DNA of 64,000 nt from Streptomyces roseoverticillatus (GTDB lineage Bacteria > Actinomycetota > Actinomycetes > Streptomycetales > Streptomycetaceae). Location: assembly GCF_000719265.1 (NCBI RefSeq), contig NZ_JOFL01000011.1, positions 310,001 to 374,000 on the forward strand, written 5' to 3'. The notes under the pieces are model-generated. The model was given only the letters and a program-made list of their open reading frames with translations. It had not been told where the DNA came from and did not search any database. This document shows positions 8,290-19,107 of this stretch, piece after piece (within the stretch, counting starts at the first letter, position 1; each line of letters starts with the position of its first letter). The position numbers and the translations under genes are program-made.

Positions 8290-8736
8290 CTAGTCCTCGT
8301 TGACGGGGCTGATGAACTCCAGGGTGAAGGTCTCCTGGAACTCGGGCTTGGGCTCGACGAGTTCGATCTGTGCGCCACGGTGACCGGCCCGGAAGGCGAG
8401 GTGCTTCTCGGACATGATCTTGACCCCGCCGATGACCCGGTCGAACGTGAACTTCGACCATTCGGCGCGGGGCACGGCGTTGACCCAGAGCTTGTCCTCT
8501 TGGACGACGAGGCCCGCCGCCTCATGGTGAGCGAGGTGGATCATGTACGGCGCGCCGGGGATGGGCTCGCTGGGCTCGATGATCCAGTCCTGCTCGATCG
8601 GGAGCGGGTTCAGCCGGTCGGTGATGACGGGGGCGCCGTACTTGACGGCATGCTCGGTGGCCGTGACCAGGGCGGACGGGCCGATGATGTGCGCGTGGAT
8701 CTTGTAGATGCCGGGACGTACCGGGATAGGAGGCAT
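8290..8736 (-). CDS. Beta-trefoil protein, I66 protease-inhibitor-like
   Basis: A 148-residue protein. The start at 8736 is chosen because GAAGGAG lies 9-10 bases upstream; a longer in-frame reading upstream lacks such a site. It shows three repeats of the beta-trefoil pattern: PGIYKIHAHI, WIIEPSEPI with YMIHLAH, and WVNAVPRAEWSKFTF, closing with FTLEFI. This resembles the I66 (cnispin/clitocypin-type) serine protease inhibitor family known from fungi and some bacteria. There is no signal peptide, so it is probably cytoplasmic. Family assignment is from pattern only; another small trefoil or lectin-like protein is possible. Confidence 0.6.
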   Translation of the reverse strand: MPPIPVRPGIYKIHAHIIGPSALVTATEHAVKYGAPVITDRLNPLPIEQDWIIEPSEPIPGAPYMIHLAHHEAAGLVVQEDKLWVNAVPRAEWSKFTFDRVIGGVKIMSEKHLAFRAGHRGAQIELVEPKPEFQETFTLEFISPVNED

Positions 8737-9117
8737 GTGCGGAACTCCTTCTCTCGCGGCTTTCTCACGCGGCGTTCTCGTGCGGCTGTCCAGTGCCTCC
8801 CGACGTGACATCAGGAGGCACTGGGAGACGCCGTCCACCATCGCGGCGCGTCCGGCGCCCGTATAGGACGGGATAGCGCCAAGTCGAAGACGGCGGGGAT
8901 CGCTCGATCGCACTTGCGAATCAAGGGTGTGGGGGACCTGTGCCACCGTCGAGGGTCATACCGGCGCTTGGCGGGTGATCTCCCACCGGACGGCTAGGGA
9001 TGGCCGGGGGTGGGAGAACACCAGGACGCCACCGGGATTGAGACGCTGGGCGATCAGGGGGAACAACGTGGCCGGGTCGGTGAACCGGCACGCCCCGAAG
9101 ACCGAGTGAGGGGTCGG
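8737..9117. other. Intergenic region without recognisable gene
   Basis: About 380 bases between the start of the trefoil gene and the end of the glycine-rich gene, both on the minus strand. It must contain the promoter of the trefoil gene. Short open frames are present on both strands but none has a ribosome site or a recognisable product, and no strong hairpin terminator is seen. Confidence 0.5.
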
Positions 9118-10335
9118 TTAGCCGGCGGGGGCTTTCCAGGTGATGACGACGTAGCCGTTGCCGCCCTGGTGCCCGGGGGCGTCGGTCTGGCCGTTGGCGC
9201 CGTTGAGGCCGTGGTTCTCGTGGTAGCGCTGGTTGGTGGCGCCGTAGGCTCCGCGGCCGCCGGCTCCACCGGCGCCGCCGTTGCCGCCGTCGCCGCCTCG
9301 GCCCGCGCCTTGTGGGGGCGTGATGTCGAGGACGGGCGCGGCGCCGCCTGCTCCGCCGGTGCCGCCGCAGCCGCCGCTGCCGCCCTGGCCCGGCTTGGTC
9401 TCGGGAGCGTCGGCCGCCTTATCGCCGTACGCACCGTAGGTTCCGGGGTTTCCGTTGCATCCCGGTGCACCGGCCGCGCCGAGGTGCGCCAGGTAGGCGG
9501 CGCCCTCGATGCCCTTGCCGATCTCTCCCCCGACGCGGCCACCGCTTTCGGGCTTGGCACGGCCTGCGGCGCCGCCCGGGCCCGGCTCTCCCCCGTTGTA
9601 GAAGTAGTCGCCGGGCCTGCCCTCCGCGCACCGGGGGCCGGTGGCGCTCGGGCATCCGCCCCAGCCGCCACCGCCGCTGCCGCCGTCGCCGGCATGCCCA
9701 TAAATCCCGCCAGAGGCGTGCAGCAGCCAGGTGTTGTTCTTCCGGTTGATCGCCGATCCACCGCCAAAACCACCGGTCAGGGCCAGAATGCGGCTGTTGC
9801 CCGTGCCGCGCCCGCCCGTGTTGTTCCCAGAACCGTGTCCGCCTCGGCCGCCGGGCAGGGCGGCTCCGCCCGTGCCGCCCTCTCCGACGAACACCTTCAG
9901 CTTCTCGCCGGGGCGAACGGTGATCTTTCCGGTCGCGTACCCGCCGCTGCTGCCGCCGTTCCCACCGGCACCTCCGCCACCACCCCCGCCACCGCCACCG
10001 CCGCCGAACCGGTTGACAGCGGCCAAGGCGGTTGCGGTGCCGCCTCCGCCCCCGCCGCCCCCGCCGCGGCCCCCGGCGGCGCCGCCCCCGCCCGCGCCCC
10101 AGACATAGCCGGTAACGGTGTGCACGCCTTCAGGAACAGTGAACTCCTGCCATCCCAGACCGGCGAACTCCTGCCGGCACTCACCCTGCGCCGTGCAGGA
10201 CGGCGCGGCTGCCTGAGCCGGAGCCATCAAACCGCCCGCCAATGCCGCAGCGGCCAACGGCGCAGCAAGCAGAACACGCGACAAGCGTGACAATGCCCCT
10301 CCCCATCTCATGTGGTCGTCATGAAACTTCGCCAT
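9118..10335 (-). CDS. Secreted glycine-rich protein
   Basis: Up to 405 residues; translation may instead begin at the Met 9 codons downstream (MRWGG). There is a Sec signal peptide: basic start, then LLAAPLAAAALAGGLMAP, and AQA as probable cleavage site. The mature part has four conserved-looking cysteines plus long glycine runs (residues about 80-130) interrupted by KITVRPGEKLKVFVGEGGTG and ending GNGYVVITW. This beta-rich frame, with glycine-rich inserts between short strands, is typical of exported or tail-fibre-like glycine-rich domains. The likely location is outside the membrane or on the cell surface; no enzymatic motif is seen. The glycine codons create long GC runs and large spurious frames on the other strand. 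Confidence 0.75.
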   Translation of the reverse strand: MAKFHDDHMRWGGALSRLSRVLLAAPLAAAALAGGLMAPAQAAAPSCTAQGECRQEFAGLGWQEFTVPEGVHTVTGYVWGAGGGGAAGGRGGGGGGGGGTATALAAVNRFGGGGGGGGGGGGAGGNGGSSGGYATGKITVRPGEKLKVFVGEGGTGGAALPGGRGGHGSGNNTGGRGTGNSRILALTGGFGGGSAINRKNNTWLLHASGGIYGHAGDGGSGGGGWGGCPSATGPRCAEGRPGDYFYNGGEPGPGGAAGRAKPESGGRVGGEIGKGIEGAAYLAHLGAAGAPGCNGNPGTYGAYGDKAADAPETKPGQGGSGGCGGTGGAGGAAPVLDITPPQGAGRGGDGGNGGAGGAGGRGAYGATNQRYHENHGLNGANGQTDAPGHQGGNGYVVITWKAPAG

Positions 10336-10627
10336 TGAACGCCCGGCAGCAGCCCACCGGCATCGCTGCGCACCTCAAACCACACCCAGGAATGAATCAC
10401 CCGGAAACCGACGACGGCCTCACTGCAACGTGGCAGCCGGCCACCTGGTTGTGCGGCAGCCGGGCGATCTCTCCCGGGCAAGTGGCAACCAGCCGGGGTT
10501 CTGGGCGTGCCCGAGTGCCGGACGGCTGGATTTCACGGGCCGTCCGGACGGTCGTGCGCGGTGCCGTTGAGGAGGGTGAGCTGAAGGCCGTCGGGGGTGC
10601 GGGGCAGGCCCGGACCGGTCCCTGCGC

Positions 10628-11134
10628 TCAGCCTTCGCCCTGGCCCAGGCGCTGGTTGAGCGCTTGGCCGAGCTGCTGCCAGTCGTTCCGGCTGTGCTTC
10701 TCGGCCGAGGACTCCATGAGGCCGCCGATGCCGAAGACCTTGCACTCGATGGTGGTCTCGGCGACGAGCAGGCTGCCGCCGTCCGCCGCCGCCTCGACCC
10801 GTACCCGGCCTTCCTCCCTGATCTTGTCCGCCAGGGTGGACGGGACCCTGCGCCACGTCCAAGTGAGCCTCTCGGGGTCGAGGCGGCTCTCCTCGGTCTC
10901 CTTGAAGCCCGGGCCGAGGAGCTTCAGCACCGGCGCGGGCGCGTTCATGGGCGGAATGAGGGTGACCTTGCGTATGAGGTCGCCTTCCGGGGCGTCGTGC
11001 CGTTCGTCGACGGCCCACTTCACGTAGTTCAGCCGGTTCCGGTACAGGTCTTCGAGGAAGGCGTCGTCGGTGAGCAGCGCCCAGACCTCGGACGCCGGAC
11101 CGTTGACGCTCAACTGCACGGTGAACTGAGACAT
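10628..11134 (-). CDS. DUF2505 family protein (SRPBCC fold)
   Basis: A 168-residue protein beginning MSQFTVQLSVNGPASEVWAL and matching the START/SRPBCC-like DUF2505 family: a small lipid- or ligand-binding fold with an N-terminal strand, two helices and a C-terminal long helix (WQQLGQALNQRLGQ). No catalytic residues are known for the family. It has its own transcription direction (minus), in line with the PPOX-fold gene 80 bases upstream. Ligand and role are unknown. Confidence 0.75.
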   Translation of the reverse strand: MSQFTVQLSVNGPASEVWALLTDDAFLEDLYRNRLNYVKWAVDERHDAPEGDLIRKVTLIPPMNAPAPVLKLLGPGFKETEESRLDPERLTWTWRRVPSTLADKIREEGRVRVEAAADGGSLLVAETTIECKVFGIGGLMESSAEKHSRNDWQQLGQALNQRLGQGEG

Positions 11135-11213
11135 GTTGACACGCTAGGTGCCGCCGTCCGCTCGTGTCAGGGGCACGGGAGAAGAGGGCGGCCCTCCTCC
11201 GCTCAGCTGTCCG

Positions 11214-11618
11214 TCAGACCAGCCCCAGGGCTTTGGTGACCGTGATTTCCACAAGGACCCGGTCGGGGTTGGGGGCGGGCATCCGCCCGTACCGCTCGGC
11301 GTAGCGGTTGACCGCGTCGGCGATGGCGTCGGCCTCCGTGCGCACGGTCGCGCGGCCCTCCAGCGTGGCCCACTTCCGCTCGCCTATCTGGCAGACGGCG
11401 ACGCGCGCGCCGTCCGGGCCGGCGGCCAGGATGTTGGCGATCTTGCGGCTGTTCTTGTTGGTGATGACGCGCGCGATCCCGGCCTCGGGATCGAAGGTCA
11501 CCCCCACGGGCACGAGGTGCGGGCTGCCGTCGGGGCGGGTGGTGGTGAGGGTGCAGATGTGCCGCTCCCGCCAGAACTCGACGTAGGCGGTGTCCAGGTT
11601 GCGCAGATCGTGGGCCAT
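11214..11618 (-). CDS. PPOX-class F420-dependent oxidoreductase
   Basis: A 134-residue single split-barrel domain. It begins [20 protein letters not shown] and contains [18 protein letters not shown] and the [10 protein letters not shown] loop, which in this family contacts the F420/FMN phosphate; [10 protein letters not shown] follows. These small enzymes reduce or oxidise F420- or flavin-linked substrates in the cytoplasm; the substrate is unknown. There is no conserved neighbour relation to the biosynthetic cluster, so it is probably housekeeping. Confidence 0.8.
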   Translation of the reverse strand: MAHDLRNLDTAYVEFWRERHICTLTTTRPDGSPHLVPVGVTFDPEAGIARVITNKNSRKIANILAAGPDGARVAVCQIGERKWATLEGRATVRTEADAIADAVNRYAERYGRMPAPNPDRVLVEITVTKALGLV

Positions 11619-11777
11619 GCGGGAAGCGTAGCCGCGCGTCCGCGCGCCGTTCGGCCGATGCCGGCCCGGGGCCTACGCGAGCGGGACGCGCCGCCGGCGG
11701 CCGGCCCGGTGCGGGGGCGGGCCTGCCCCGGAAGCCGGAACATAGAGGGGGTGCCCGGCAGGGTGGCGATTTCAAGG

Positions 11778-11798
11778 TTGAGTGGAATAGGCTCAACT
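11778..11798. promoter_or_regulatory. HAIR operator (HspR site) upstream of clpB
   Basis: GTTGAGT (11778-11784), a 7-base spacer and GCTCAAC (11792-11798) form an inverted repeat. It matches the HspR-associated inverted repeat CTTGAGT-N7-ACTCAAG at 12 of 14 arm positions with exact spacing. It sits about 60 bases before the clpB start. HspR is the repressor of the dnaK and clpB heat-shock genes in Streptomyces, so heat-inducible repression of clpB is expected. Confidence 0.85.
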
Positions 11799-11854
11799 TA
11801 TCGCACGTTGCCCTAGGCAGGATGGGTCGTCGGGACGAGGAGGAGAACGCCGTC

Positions 11855-14512
<2,658 letters not shown>

Positions 14513-14539
14513 CCTCCCCCGGACACTCCCGGGAGGTAC

Positions 14540-14563
14540 CCCCGGCCGCGGGCGCGGCCGGGG
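14540..14563 (+). terminator. Hairpin terminator after clpB
   Basis: Perfect 10-bp GC stem (14540-14549 with 14554-14563) and a 4-base loop, 28 bases after the clpB stop. There is no T-run, as usual in Streptomyces. Confidence 0.7.
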
Positions 14564-14629
14564 AGGGGTTGCGGCACGGGGGCGGGTGTGAGGGAGGATG
14601 GCGGGAGACCGTACGAAGGGAATTAAACG

Positions 14630-15166
14630 GTGAGCATCGACCCGTCCTCGATCCCGAACTTCGGGGGACAGCCCGAACCGCAGCCTGGGGCGGGCCCGAC
14701 CGGCCCCGTCATCCCCGACCAGGACCTGGTCAAGCAGCTCCTGGAGCAGATGGAGCTGAAGTACGTCGTGGACGACGAGGGTGACCTCGCCGCCCCGTGG
14801 GAGCAGTTCCGCACGTACTTCATGTTCCGCGGCGAGGAGGAGCAGCAGGTCTTCTCCGTGCGGACGTTCTACGACCGCCCGCACGCCATCGACGAGAAGG
14901 CCCGCCTGCTGGAGGCCATCGACGACTGGAACCGCCGGACGCTGTGGCCGAAGGTCTACACCCACACGAACGACGACGGCACGGTCCGCCTGATCGGCGA
15001 GGCCCAGATGCTGATCGGCGTCGGGGTGTCCCTGGAGCACTTCGTCTCCAGCACGGTCAGCTGGGTGCGGGCCTCCATCGAGTTCGACAAGTGGCTCGTC
15101 GAGCAGCTGGGCCTGGAGGCGGACGCGGAGTCGGGCGACGACGAAAAGCCGGACGAGGACGCGTAA
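14630..15166 (+). CDS. YbjN domain-containing protein
   Basis: A 178-residue protein with a GTG start preceded by GAAGGGA. After a Pro/Gly-rich N-terminus (1-30) it carries the YbjN fold of type III secretion-chaperone-like proteins: LEQMELKYVVDDEGDLAAPW, then FRTYFMF and RLLEAIDDWNRRTLWPKVY. The C-terminus is acidic. YbjN-type proteins are cytoplasmic; some act as chaperones or regulators, but no activity is established for the actinobacterial ones. It stands alone between clpB and a repeat-rich convergent gap. Confidence 0.75.
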   Translation: MSIDPSSIPNFGGQPEPQPGAGPTGPVIPDQDLVKQLLEQMELKYVVDDEGDLAAPWEQFRTYFMFRGEEEQQVFSVRTFYDRPHAIDEKARLLEAIDDWNRRTLWPKVYTHTNDDGTVRLIGEAQMLIGVGVSLEHFVSSTVSWVRASIEFDKWLVEQLGLEADAESGDDEKPDEDA

Positions 15167-15174
15167 CTCTCGCA

Positions 15175-15499
15175 GGGTTCGGCACCGCCGGGTACGTCCG
15201 GTGGGGTAACGCGCCGCTGCGGCGGGAAGTCCTTGCCTCCGGCAAGGTGTGAAGAGGCCGAGCCTCTTGATTCCGCCGCGACGGCGCGCAACCCCCACCG
15301 GGGTATCCGGCGGTGCCCGACCGCACCGTCACCCGTGGCACCCCGCCCTCACATCGGCGGCGGCGGTTCCTTGCCTGCGGCAAGGCCGTGTGAAGAGGCT
15401 GGGCTTCTTCTTTCCGCCGCGACGGCGCGCAACCCCCACCGGGGTATCCGGCGGTGCCCGACCGCACCGTCACCCGTGGCACCCCGCCCTCACATCGGC
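15175..15499. repeat. Composite intergenic repeat: one inverted and two direct copies
   Basis: The convergent gap between the YbjN gene and the mannosyltransferase gene is nearly all repeat. An 87-bp sequence is present identically at 15272-15358 and 15413-15499 (period 141). A diverged inverted copy lies at about 15175-15230. Each unit is preceded by a CCTTGCC/GGCAAGG hairpin (15231-15247 and 15369-15385). The inverted and direct copies can fold into a long stem, so the region may end transcription from both sides. The last direct copy runs over the stop codon of the mannosyltransferase gene. Confidence 0.85.
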
Positions 15500-16716
15500 A
15501 TGCGCGCCACCGTCAGCAAGTACGTTCCGTAGAAGAACGACATCCCGGCCAACGCCGCGACCGTCGTCAGGACGGTGCGCGGCCTCGCGCGGGCCAGCGC
15601 CAGCGCCGCCGGTACCAGCAGCGGAAACGCCGGCATCAGGAACCGCGGCTTCGAGGCGAAGTAGCTCGACCCGCCGACCGCGATGACGACGAGCACGACC
15701 GCGTACACCAGCAGCGGAAGCGGCGGCCGCGGCCGTTCCAGGGCCAGGAGGGCCAGCGAGACGAGCGCGACGGCGATGATCGCGACCGTCACGTAGTACG
15801 CCATCGCGTCCCGCCCGACGATCAGGTGCCGCACGAACCGCAGCGCGTCCTTCCCGAAGTCGAAGCGCGAGCCCCACAGCCGCTGCACCTCGAAGTAGCC
15901 GAGCAGGCCGCCTCCGGAGCGGAATCCGGCCCAGACGACGTAGCCGGTCCAGCCCAGCGGGGCGAGGGCGGCGCCCGCCCACACCCGCCAGTTCGTACGG
16001 GCCTGACGGTCGCGCCACAGCAGGAGCGCGCAGGAGCAGACGACGGCCGCGGCGACGGCGACCGCGTTCGGCCGGGAGAGCCCGGCGAGCAGGGAGAGCG
16101 CTCCGGCCCACAGCGGGCGGCCGGTGACCAGCGCGTACAGGGCCCACACGGCGAGGGCGGTCATCAGCGGCTCGGTGTAGGCCATGGACTGCACGATCGC
16201 GTGCGGCAGCAGCCCCCACAGCACGACGAGCAGCGTCGCGGCCCTGCGCCCGTACAGCTGTCCGTACAGCCGTTCCCCGAGCGCGTAGATGCCCCACGCG
16301 GCGGCACCGGCGGACAGCCAGGCGACGACGAGGCCGGAGCTGACGACGGTCAGCGGCGTGACGGTGGCGACGGCGTGCACCAGGCCGGGGTAGAGCGGGA
16401 AGAACGCCAGGTCGTTGAAGACGACCCCGCGCGTGGTCGGCGAGGGCAGCACCAGCCCGTAGCCGTGCCGGGCGATCCCGGCGTACCAGATGCCGTCCCA
16501 GGAGTGGCCGAGCAGCGTGCGCGGGTGGCGGCCGATCCACCACGCCCAGGCGGCCATCGTCGCCATGCCGGTCAGCCGGGCCGCCGCGTAGAACGCGAGG
16601 GCGGGGGCCGCCCGGCGCAGGGCTTCCCGCGCGCGCTCGACGCGGCGGACGCGGGCGTTGCCGGACGCGGGGCGCGGCTCGGGCGCCCGGACGGGCACGG
16701 CGGTGTCGGCTGACAC
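15490..16716 (-). CDS. Polytopic membrane mannosyltransferase (PIG-V/GT-C type)
   Basis: A 408-residue protein with a short basic cytoplasmic start and about ten hydrophobic segments. The first extracytoplasmic loop carries HSWDGIWYAGIARHGY (residues about 68-83), the acidic loop typical of GT-C enzymes that use lipid-linked sugars, followed by FNDLAFFPLYP. This fits the PIG-V-like family of actinobacterial mannosyltransferases that glycosylate cell-envelope or secreted molecules. The donor would be polyprenyl-phosphomannose; this is inference from family. The stop codon and last two codons lie inside the 87-bp repeat at 15413-15499. Confidence 0.8.
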   Translation of the reverse strand: MSADTAVPVRAPEPRPASGNARVRRVERAREALRRAAPALAFYAAARLTGMATMAAWAWWIGRHPRTLLGHSWDGIWYAGIARHGYGLVLPSPTTRGVVFNDLAFFPLYPGLVHAVATVTPLTVVSSGLVVAWLSAGAAAWGIYALGERLYGQLYGRRAATLLVVLWGLLPHAIVQSMAYTEPLMTALAVWALYALVTGRPLWAGALSLLAGLSRPNAVAVAAAVVCSCALLLWRDRQARTNWRVWAGAALAPLGWTGYVVWAGFRSGGGLLGYFEVQRLWGSRFDFGKDALRFVRHLIVGRDAMAYYVTVAIIAVALVSLALLALERPRPPLPLLVYAVVLVVIAVGGSSYFASKPRFLMPAFPLLVPAALALARARPRTVLTTVAALAGMSFFYGTYLLTVARMPM

Positions 16717-16981
16717 GGGGGGACCTCCGGCATCCTCGGCCTCTCGGCCTCGGCCTCTGTCCTGTTAGGCGCCGGTGACGGCACCGTCGACTGCACCTTC
16801 GACCTTGCGGCGCCCGCCTCGCGCGCGCGAGCGGGAGCGCCCGTAAGCGGTGCGCCTTCCACCCGCTCGGCGGGCACCGCGGAGTGTCGGCGCGGCGGGC
16901 GGCTGACCGTGTGCTGTGCCCGCGCGCGGCGGCCTGCCTAGGGTGAGGCAGCCTCAGAAACCGACACGGAAGTGGGATCGC

Positions 16982-18151
16982 ATGAACAAGGAGTGGAGCC
17001 CCGCCGCCCGCGTGCAGGGCCTCGGCACCTCGGTCTTCACGGAGATGACGGAGCTCGCCCGCCGGACGGGCGCGGTCAACCTCGGCCAGGGCGTGCCGGA
17101 ACTGGGAGCTCCGCCCGGGCTGCTGAAGGACGTCTCGACGGCGGTCCTCGCGGGCAGCAACCAGTACCCGCCCGCCGCCGGCTTCCCCGCGCTGCGCGAG
17201 GCGGTGGCCGCGCACCAGTCCCGGCGCTACGGGCTGGAGTACGACCCGCAGGACGAGGTGCTGGTGACGACGGGCGCGACCGAGGCCCTCGCCTCGGCGC
17301 TGCTCGCGCTGTGCGACCCGGGCGACGAGGTGCTGGCCTTCGACCCCTGCTACGACGCCTACCCGGCGGGCGCCCGCTTCGCCGGTGCGCGCGTGGTCGG
17401 CGTGCCGCTCGCCGAGGACGGCGACGCCTTCGTGCTGGACGCGGCCGCGCTGCGGGCCGCGGTCACCCCGCGCACCCGGGTGCTGATGCTCAACTCGCCG
17501 CACAACCCGACGGGCAAGGTCTTCACGGCGCGGGAGCTCGCCGAGATCGCCGCGGTGTGCGAGGAGCACGGCCTGACGGTGGTGACGGACGAGGTGTACG
17601 AGCACCTCGTGTACGACGGCGGGCGGCACGCGACGATCGCTTCGCTCGCGGGGATGCGGGATCGTACGCTGACCATCTCGTCGGCAGGCAAGACGTTCAA
17701 CGTGACCGGCTGGAAGGTCGGCTGGGTGTGCGGGCCCGCGGAGCTCGTGCGGGCGGTCGGGGCCGCGAAGCAGTTCCTCACGTACGCCTCGGGCACGCCG
17801 TACCAGGAGGCGCTCGCGCGGATGCTGGACGGCGTGGAGGAGTGGGCGGCGGAGCTGCGGAGCACGCTGCAGCGCAATCGCGACCTGCTGAGCCGGGGGC
17901 TCGCGAGCGCCGGTCTGCGCCCCTATCGCGCGGAGGCGGGGTATTTCCTCCAGGCGGACATCCGCGCGTGGGGGTACACGGACGGCGTGCGATTCTGCCG
18001 CGAACTCCCTTCGCGCGCCGGGGTGGTGGCCATTCCGACGGCCGCCTTCAATCTGCGCCCCGATGCGCCGCCCTATCTCGTGCGTTTCTCGTTCTGTAAG
18101 CGTGAAGAGTCCGTGATTTCGGCGGTGGAGAAGCTGCTGAACGCCGCCTGA
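16982..18151 (+). CDS. Class I/II PLP-dependent aminotransferase
   Basis: A 389-residue cytosolic enzyme; ATG 16982 is preceded by GGAAGTGGG. Motifs: LGQGVPELGAP near the N-terminus, NSPHNPTG (171-178), D203 (TDEVYE) contacting the PLP ring nitrogen, K237 in SSAGKTFNVTGWK as the Schiff-base lysine, and the C-terminal LVRFSF arginine that binds the substrate carboxylate. It resembles the kynurenine/methionine/glutamine transaminase and actinobacterial DapC-like group, so candidate roles are methionine salvage or N-succinyl-diaminopimelate synthesis. The sequence alone does not separate them. The gene is monocistronic. Confidence 0.88.
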   Translation: MNKEWSPAARVQGLGTSVFTEMTELARRTGAVNLGQGVPELGAPPGLLKDVSTAVLAGSNQYPPAAGFPALREAVAAHQSRRYGLEYDPQDEVLVTTGATEALASALLALCDPGDEVLAFDPCYDAYPAGARFAGARVVGVPLAEDGDAFVLDAAALRAAVTPRTRVLMLNSPHNPTGKVFTARELAEIAAVCEEHGLTVVTDEVYEHLVYDGGRHATIASLAGMRDRTLTISSAGKTFNVTGWKVGWVCGPAELVRAVGAAKQFLTYASGTPYQEALARMLDGVEEWAAELRSTLQRNRDLLSRGLASAGLRPYRAEAGYFLQADIRAWGYTDGVRFCRELPSRAGVVAIPTAAFNLRPDAPPYLVRFSFCKREESVISAVEKLLNAA

Positions 18152-18532
18152 CGGGGATTTGCGGTCGTCCCGCGCGTGATCGCATATGCATCCGGCGGGT
18201 TCCCCCGGCCCGCCGGCCGCTCAATCGGCCGCCCGCCCGGCCAGCTACCGGTCCGCAAAGATTCTGAACAGTTGAACTGCCCGGCCCTCGCGTGGATGGA
18301 AAGCACGATGAGATGGGTAAAAACGCTGTGGGCGCTGCTCATTCATGATTTCCTCTCATTAAGGCTCCGGGGAATCCCGTAATCACTGTCCTCGGACGTC
18401 CTCGGACCCACGGAAACAGCTCATATGTGGGCATGAGCCGGCGCACTCGAAGACCTCTGGTCCTCACCCGAAGACTCTGGTCCTCCCCGGCGGGCCGGCC
18501 CACCCTCCACTGCGTGCTTGCGGAGCCGACCC
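18152..18532. other. Intergenic region with short tandem repeats
   Basis: About 380 bases, less GC-rich than its surroundings around 18255-18380. An in-frame 68-codon stretch at 18176-18382 has no ribosome site or recognisable product. Just before the DUF2617 gene a near-identical 17-18-bp sequence is repeated in tandem (18448-18465 and 18469-18485, consensus CGAAGAC(C)TCTGGTCCTC), preceded by two copies of GTCCTCGGA around 18390-18410. No known site is recognised. Confidence 0.5.
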
Positions 18533-19054
18533 ATGCTCACCACCCTCAAGACCACCTACACCGACACCCGTGCCGCGGACCTCGCCTGGTGCCTGGGCAA
18601 GGATCCGCTGCCGGCACTGGCCGTCCTCGACCTCCAGCTCGCCGGCTCCCAGGTCCAGCTGCGCCTCCTCGGCGCCTCCCACCAGGTGCTGCTGGAGGAG
18701 GGCGACGGCGTCTGCTCGGAGACCGTCGCCTGCCTGCCGGGCAGCGCCACCCCGCTGCCGCTGGGCGTCGCCAAGCGCATCGGCGCCTGGGAGTACGAGT
18801 TCGCGGCCCGGATAGAAACGCTCTCGCACGGCTCGTTCGCGGGCCGCGCACAGGAGCTCCTCGCCCTGGTCGCCGAACACCCGTACGGCCTGGCGGGCAC
18901 CTTCCCGGGTAGCCCGCACGCCTTCACCGCGCTGCTCGCCCAGCGCTGCGACGGCCAGATCAGCTGGCGCACCTGGCACGCCTACCCCCAGGAGGGGCGG
19001 CTGGTCGCCACCCGCACGAGAGTGGGGGCACGGACGGCGGCCGCCCTCTCGTAA
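18533..19054 (+). CDS. DUF2617 family protein
   Basis: A 173-residue protein from ATG 18533 (MLTTLKTTYTDTRAADLAW). No transmembrane segment. Conserved-looking segments are VQLRLLGASHQVLLEE, WEYEFAARIETL, SFAGRAQELL and a Trp/His-rich end (ISWRTWHAYPQEG), matching DUF2617, which in Streptomyces lies just before a membrane-linked aminopropyltransferase gene, as here. Function unknown; the fixed neighbour pair hints at a polyamine- or membrane-related role. Confidence 0.75.
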   Translation: MLTTLKTTYTDTRAADLAWCLGKDPLPALAVLDLQLAGSQVQLRLLGASHQVLLEEGDGVCSETVACLPGSATPLPLGVAKRIGAWEYEFAARIETLSHGSFAGRAQELLALVAEHPYGLAGTFPGSPHAFTALLAQRCDGQISWRTWHAYPQEGRLVATRTRVGARTAAALS

Positions 19055-19056
19055 TA

Positions 19057-19080
19057 AACCCTTGTGGGTGACAAAGGGTT
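19057..19080. promoter_or_regulatory. Inverted repeat between DUF2617 and aminopropyltransferase genes
   Basis: AACCCTT (19057-19063) and AAGGGTT (19074-19080) with a 10-base spacer, unusually AT-rich for this genome. It could be a weak terminator of the first gene or an operator of the second, whose start lies 28 bases on. Confidence 0.45.
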
Positions 19081-19107
19081 GCCGTTTCGTAACGTAGCGT
19101 TCCCAAC

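Noticed and set aside
8927..9109. Short plus-strand open frame of 60 codons
   Set aside because: No ribosome site and no family; likely chance.
9010..10290. Plus-strand open frame of about 426 codons
   Set aside because: Mirror image of the glycine-rich gene; its Ala/Pro-rich product has no ribosome site or recognisable domain.
9118..10335. Prophage tail fibre
   Set aside because: Has a Sec signal peptide and no phage genes nearby.
15175..15499. Possible CRISPR array
   Set aside because: Only two long identical units with no short unique spacers; it is a tandem GC-rich repeat.
16934..16951. Iron-box-like sequence before the aminotransferase gene
   Set aside because: CTGCCT-N6-AGGCAG is an inverted repeat, but it matches the DmdR/IdeR consensus at only about 11 of 19 positions.
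18176..18382. Small gene of 68 codons
   Set aside because: No ribosome site, no recognisable product and atypical composition; kept as intergenic.
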